Shown piece by piece: positions 60,830 to 64,000 of a DNA stretch of 64,000 nt. The stretch is taken from assembly GCA_022510925.1 (NCBI GenBank), contig JAFLSO010000002.1, positions 1-64,000 on the forward strand, in the 5' to 3' direction. The stretch comes from Treponema sp. (GTDB taxonomy: Bacteria > Spirochaetota > Spirochaetia > Treponematales > Treponemataceae). Each line of letters opens with the position of its first letter. The stretch's first letter is position 1. The notes under the pieces are model-generated. The model ran no database searches and was not told the DNA's origin. It saw nothing but the letters and a program-made list of their open reading frames with translations. The position numbers were made by a program, and so were the translations under genes.

Positions 60830-62776
60830 CTATGATTTTTTATTAGTATTCCTGGATGATTTTATTCTTGTGGGTATGATGCTGAAGTTAAGCGTCTTCT
60901 CCATCTCCATGCCGGCAGCAAGGTCCACCGGCCAGTATAGGGCCGCCGCCAAAGTGTGTGACGTCTCCCTTACCTCGCCATCCGCGGCCGGTCTCCTGAA
61001 CGCTATGTCGGAGCATGCGAATCCGCCCGCCTCGTTGGGCTCCACCACGAACAGCGTCTTGTCGGCGGAATCGGTTATCTGCACCAGAGATACTCCTCCC
61101 GATGTCCTGTAGCCTGTTCCCGCTGATATTTCCTTGCGGTTTCCGTTCTCTATGAGGACAGCGGACAGAAGCTCCTTGCACAGATTAAGCTCCGCCACGA
61201 ACTGCGCCTTAAGCGGAAGCGGGCCCTCATTCTTAAGTATATACTGCACGGAGAACCCGCCCGAGAATGCGATGTAATTTTTCCTGAGGCTCACCGGCAG
61301 ATTCAGAGCAGAGAATTCCGTCCTTCCCTCCAGATGAATCTCCTTGCGCCGGGCGTTGAATTTCTTCTCCTCAAAGCGCACGCGCGAGAAAATGCCCGTG
61401 TCCACAGTGCCGCTTGATACATACTTCTTAAGCTGCTCCGCGTCCAGAAGATGCTCCACGAAAAGCCCGCGCTGAAAGTTATCCTGCTCGCCGTCGAACT
61501 GCTCCATGCGCCACAAATTCGCCGCGTAGTCTCCCCCGCTCCGCATTATGTTGAAATTAGAGATGAGGCCGCCTGTGCACGAGACCACGGCGTTATACTG
61601 CTCCATCTGGAATATGTACTCGTTGAGACCGTCGCCGTTGTAGTCATAGCATGTGAGAGACTCCTTGAAAGGCTTGCACTCCCTCAGAAGTCTCTCCGCC
61701 TCGTTCAGGGACCTGTACGCGCTCTGCCTGAAAGAGGCGTCTGCCGGTAAACCTAACGTTAGGTTTACGTAATTCTCACCACGCTGGGCCTCCCACAGTT
61801 TCTCACACGCCGCTTTTTTCCGGATTTTGTCGCCGCCATGTGTCTGCGCTATGAGCATGCTTATGTACATCATGCGCTCATAAAGTTTCCTGCAGGAGGA
61901 ATACGTGTTAAGGAAATCATATATCGTAAGCGAGAAACTGCTTTTTCCCTCGCTCTTGATGAACGGCTTTCTGGCCCACTGCGCTATGCTCCAGTCCATT
62001 CCGGCTGGAATGTACGCCGCGGTGAAATCTCTGGCGGACTTCAAGTATTCCTGCGGAACGGAGAGCCTTATCCCGCCCTCGTCTTTTTCCGAGAGCTCAG
62101 AAAGATAGCTGAACACGGGGGAGTCCATGAAAGGCCCCATCTCATCCGGTGTGAAAGAGAGAGTGAGGACGGGGAAAGTTCCGCCCTTAACCGCCTTGGT
62201 CACGCGCGTCTCCCAGTCAGCTCCGCTCTCACCCTCCGCGGGCTTAAGGTCATTGAAAACAGGGAGGATTTTTATGGACTTACCCAGCTCGCTCGCAATC
62301 AGCGGAAGATACGTGCGCTTTGATGAGGAGATGAGCGAGCCGCTTAAATGCACGTACTCTATGCCGCAGGAATGGATGGTGGACACAAGGGACGAGTCCC
62401 ATACGCTTGCGAACAGGGACATGCCGCGCGGTCTTTTTCCTGTCATGGACCTTACAGCGGCGTTCATCTTCTCTATCTGCCCGCTACGGTCCGACGGGAA
62501 AAGAAGCGGGAAAATCGGAGAGTAATAGCCTCCTCCCAGAATCTCCACCTGCGCCCTGCCGGTAAGATGGCTCAGAAGCTGCAGGACCTCGGGATGGGAG
62601 TCAGAGAAAAATTCCAGCTGGCTTCCGCTGAACCCGAGCGTCATTTTGAATTTGGGATGAGCGTACAGGAACGATAGCAGAGGCTTGATGGCTTTCTGAT
62701 AGCACTGCTCAAAATCCGCACCGGAAGAGAAAGTGGAATATTCTGAAGAAAGCTCAAGACAAACACTCAGGACCAT
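60830..62776 (-). CDS. Glycoside hydrolase family 57-like protein (4-alpha-glucanotransferase-like, altered motifs)
   Basis: The 648-residue protein has the GH57 4-alpha-glucanotransferase layout: N-terminal catalytic barrel, a helical domain, and a C-terminal beta domain of DUF1926 type (RTEFSALNLPVSLRKN). GGGYYSPIFPLLFPSDRSGQI (in part) corresponds to GGFYEP...DRIGQI. At the usual nucleophile site VWE the protein has ASVWDSSL, an Asp in place of Glu, and the HxHQP motif at the N-terminus is missing. FTPDEMGPF may hold the acid/base Asp. So activity may be changed or lost. A 22-base palindrome lies inside. Confidence 0.72.
   Translation of the reverse strand: MVLSVCLELSSEYSTFSSGADFEQCYQKAIKPLLSFLYAHPKFKMTLGFSGSQLEFFSDSHPEVLQLLSHLTGRAQVEILGGGYYSPIFPLLFPSDRSGQIEKMNAAVRSMTGKRPRGMSLFASVWDSSLVSTIHSCGIEYVHLSGSLISSSKRTYLPLIASELGKSIKILPVFNDLKPAEGESGADWETRVTKAVKGGTFPVLTLSFTPDEMGPFMDSPVFSYLSELSEKDEGGIRLSVPQEYLKSARDFTAAYIPAGMDWSIAQWARKPFIKSEGKSSFSLTIYDFLNTYSSCRKLYERMMYISMLIAQTHGGDKIRKKAACEKLWEAQRGENYVNLTLGLPADASFRQSAYRSLNEAERLLRECKPFKESLTCYDYNGDGLNEYIFQMEQYNAVVSCTGGLISNFNIMRSGGDYAANLWRMEQFDGEQDNFQRGLFVEHLLDAEQLKKYVSSGTVDTGIFSRVRFEEKKFNARRKEIHLEGRTEFSALNLPVSLRKNYIAFSGGFSVQYILKNEGPLPLKAQFVAELNLCKELLSAVLIENGNRKEISAGTGYRTSGGVSLVQITDSADKTLFVVEPNEAGGFACSDIAFRRPAADGEVRETSHTLAAALYWPVDLAAGMEMEKTLNFSIIPTRIKSSRNTNKKS
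61747..61768. repeat. Perfect 22-base palindrome inside the GH57-like gene
   Basis: Half-site GTAAACCTAAC joined to its exact reverse complement, with core AACGTT at 61755-61760. It encodes VNLTLGL on the minus strand. Confidence 0.75.
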
Positions 62777-62780
62777 GACC

Positions 62781-63383
62781 TTACTTTCCTGTCAGTATTT
62801 TATAGAAATTCTCCCAGAATTGAAAGTGCCTCTGGTCGGGGAACGGCGTCTCCCGGGTCTTGTGGCACTCGGAGCACGGCGCTGTCTCTCCCTGGGGAAC
62901 CGCGCACTGGGCGCACTCTTTTATGTCGGCCGGAACAAGCTTTATGAGATGCTTTGGGCACGCCTCCACGCACAATCCGCAGCCGTTGCATATTCTTGTT
63001 ATCACGGCGGTGCCGTCCGAAATCTCTATGGCGTTCCTGGGGCATGAGAAAGTGCACGTGCCGAATCCAAGGCAGCCGTAGGAGCATCCATATTCCTCGC
63101 CGTAGATGTTGTCGAACATGGTGCAGTCGCGCGCGCCGGTGTACTTAAAGCGCCTCCCGTCAAGAATGCGCTCCGGGGAGCACATGACGATTGCCCTGCG
63201 GCTTATGGATGCCTGTAAGCCTTCCTCTGCACAAGCGGAGGAAGAATCCTCCGTGGAAAAGAGAGGCTCCGACAAATCGACCTGCTGGGCGCTCAACGAA
63301 GGATAAAATATTCTCAGCACAAAAATCAGGACCGCCGCCGTCACCATAATGAACAGAAGCGAGAAAAGGATTGCCGCGACCAT
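62781..63383 (-). CDS. rnfB: Rnf complex subunit B-like ferredoxin protein, reduced
   Basis: RnfB carries electrons from ferredoxin into the Rnf complex, which pumps ions. The 200-residue protein has one N-terminal membrane helix and, at residues 90-150, the Rnf pattern YGCSYGCLGFGTCTFSCPRNAI and ICNGCGLCVEACPKHLI, i.e. two 4Fe-4S motifs. The N-terminal CGxCG-type cluster domain of most RnfB proteins is missing and there is a short Cys-rich end (ECAQC, CSEC). It shares one base with rnfA. A terminal gene of a minus-strand rnf cluster. Confidence 0.8.
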   Translation of the reverse strand: MVAAILFSLLFIMVTAAVLIFVLRIFYPSLSAQQVDLSEPLFSTEDSSSACAEEGLQASISRRAIVMCSPERILDGRRFKYTGARDCTMFDNIYGEEYGCSYGCLGFGTCTFSCPRNAIEISDGTAVITRICNGCGLCVEACPKHLIKLVPADIKECAQCAVPQGETAPCSECHKTRETPFPDQRHFQFWENFYKILTGK

Positions 63384-63946
63384 CAGAATTCTCCTCCCGC
63401 ATTAAGCCATGTCACGTTCCATATTGAGAGAAGGAAAATTATCACGGCTATGCTCATAAAAATAAGGCATGTGTTCTCGAATTCCCTTTTGGGATGGAAC
63501 ACCTCTATGCATTTCCCCACGCACATGAATACCGGCACATAGATGAAGAAAATCAGCACGAACGCGCACGAGTTAAGGACGCATTCCGCCAGGGAGCAGC
63601 TCTCCGCCAGCGCAAGGAAAACGAAGAGTATGGATATTCCGAATTCTGACGTGCTCACTTTGGCGGTTATGCGTATTATGGCCTCTATGAACACGGAGAG
63701 AGTCGTGTAAATCAGTACCGCCACGAACGGATAAAGCTCCGCTAGGTCCGCGGGAAGAAGCAGGAACGTGACCAGCAGATATGACAGCACCGACGTGCAT
63801 GTGACGGTTATCAGAATCTTTATGGCGGAAAGAATAAGGTGGCTGGGGCTCCTGCTTATTACGACCGCGCGGTTAAGGCCTATGCCGTAAACCATGACCA
63901 CGGAGGAATATATCAGGTAGCAGGCAAGATTACTGAGCGTCATCAT
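63383..63946 (-). CDS. rnfA: Rnf complex membrane subunit A
   Basis: The 187-residue hydrophobic protein has six membrane segments and the RnfA/NqrE character of two inverted halves, with GIGLNRAVVISRSP and FGISILFVFLALAESCSLAECVL (in part). It forms part of the ion path. It overlaps the end of the previous gene by 17 bases and shares one base with rnfB. Order E-A-B agrees with other rnf operons. Confidence 0.75.
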   Translation of the reverse strand: MMTLSNLACYLIYSSVVMVYGIGLNRAVVISRSPSHLILSAIKILITVTCTSVLSYLLVTFLLLPADLAELYPFVAVLIYTTLSVFIEAIIRITAKVSTSEFGISILFVFLALAESCSLAECVLNSCAFVLIFFIYVPVFMCVGKCIEVFHPKREFENTCLIFMSIAVIIFLLSIWNVTWLNAGGEF

Positions 63947-64000
63947 AAATCTTCTCCGTGATTTTTATTTTGCGCGTGATGAAGAACATAAGGAGCGCCA
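63930..64000 (-). CDS. Partial: C-terminus of probable RnfE
   Basis: The minus strand from the window end reads ALLMFFITRKIKITEKIYDD and stops at 63930. Only 22 codons are visible. The hydrophobic start and place directly upstream of rnfA support RnfE. Assignment rests on position. Confidence 0.5.
   Translation of the reverse strand, partial: ALLMFFITRKIKITEKIYDDAQ

Noticed and set aside
1..64000. CRISPR array, prophage or complete insertion sequence
   Set aside because: No regular repeat-spacer pattern, integrase, transposase or phage structural gene was seen anywhere.

Overview
The window is a 64 kb, gene-dense chromosomal segment of a spirochaete, most likely a Treponema with fairly high GC. 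The case rests on a FlaA filament sheath protein, a spiro-SPASM-type protein, and a gene block dnaG-rpoD-zinc ribbon protein-rnpB-TPR protein-mreBCD-pbp2-rodA that, from memory, is conserved in treponemes. The species cannot be named from the sequence alone. ATA is the commonest Ile codon in ordinary genes although the DNA is GC-rich; flaA mostly uses ATC/ATT, so translational selection on codons looks strong.

Region 1 (1-10.7 kb): the 3' part of folC, then a tightly overlapping run of genes: a radical-SAM-like SPASM protein without its iron-sulfur cysteines, a GT2-like protein, a three-part fusion (cytidylyltransferase, PseG-like, methyltransferase), an ATP-grasp protein, a cell-wall amidase and a GerMN protein, followed by flaA with its own promoter and terminator. 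I suspect the first four make or attach a surface or filament glycan. Region 2 (10.8-21.3 kb): a RelA/SpoT-TPR fusion, tRNA-Glu, an AspT-family exchanger, trpS, a MATE transporter, the CCA enzyme, an SPFH-like protein, chorismate mutase, glycogen synthase, tRNA-Thr and tRNA-Tyr.

Region 3 (21.3-38.2 kb): metallo-hydrolase, mltG, dnaG, rpoD (with a long histone-H1-like Lys/Ala-rich N-terminal extension), zinc-ribbon coiled-coil protein, rnpB, TPR protein, the rod-shape operon mreB-mreC-mreD-mrdA-rodA, and a fused radical SAM/DUF2344 protein. Region 4 (38.2-39.3 kb) is an AT-rich decayed island with two broken genes. Region 5 (39.3-52.4 kb): mfd, an exported protein, a zinc-ribbon membrane protein, tRNA-Leu, and an eight-gene minus-strand operon (PilZ protein, HEAT-like exported protein, comEC, rsmA, yggS, hypothetical, rluD, rluA-like).

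Region 6 (52.4-64 kb): CPBP protease, thrC, a purine permease, plsC, a DinG-type helicase, a FemAB-like acyltransferase, a GH57-like protein with altered catalytic motifs, and the start of an rnf locus (rnfB, rnfA and the tail of rnfE). Most promoters I could place are TTGACA/TATAAT-like with 17-base spacers. No CRISPR array, prophage or intact insertion sequence was seen. Several imperfect or perfect palindromes centred on AACGTT lie in folC, the thrC downstream gap and the GH57 gene.
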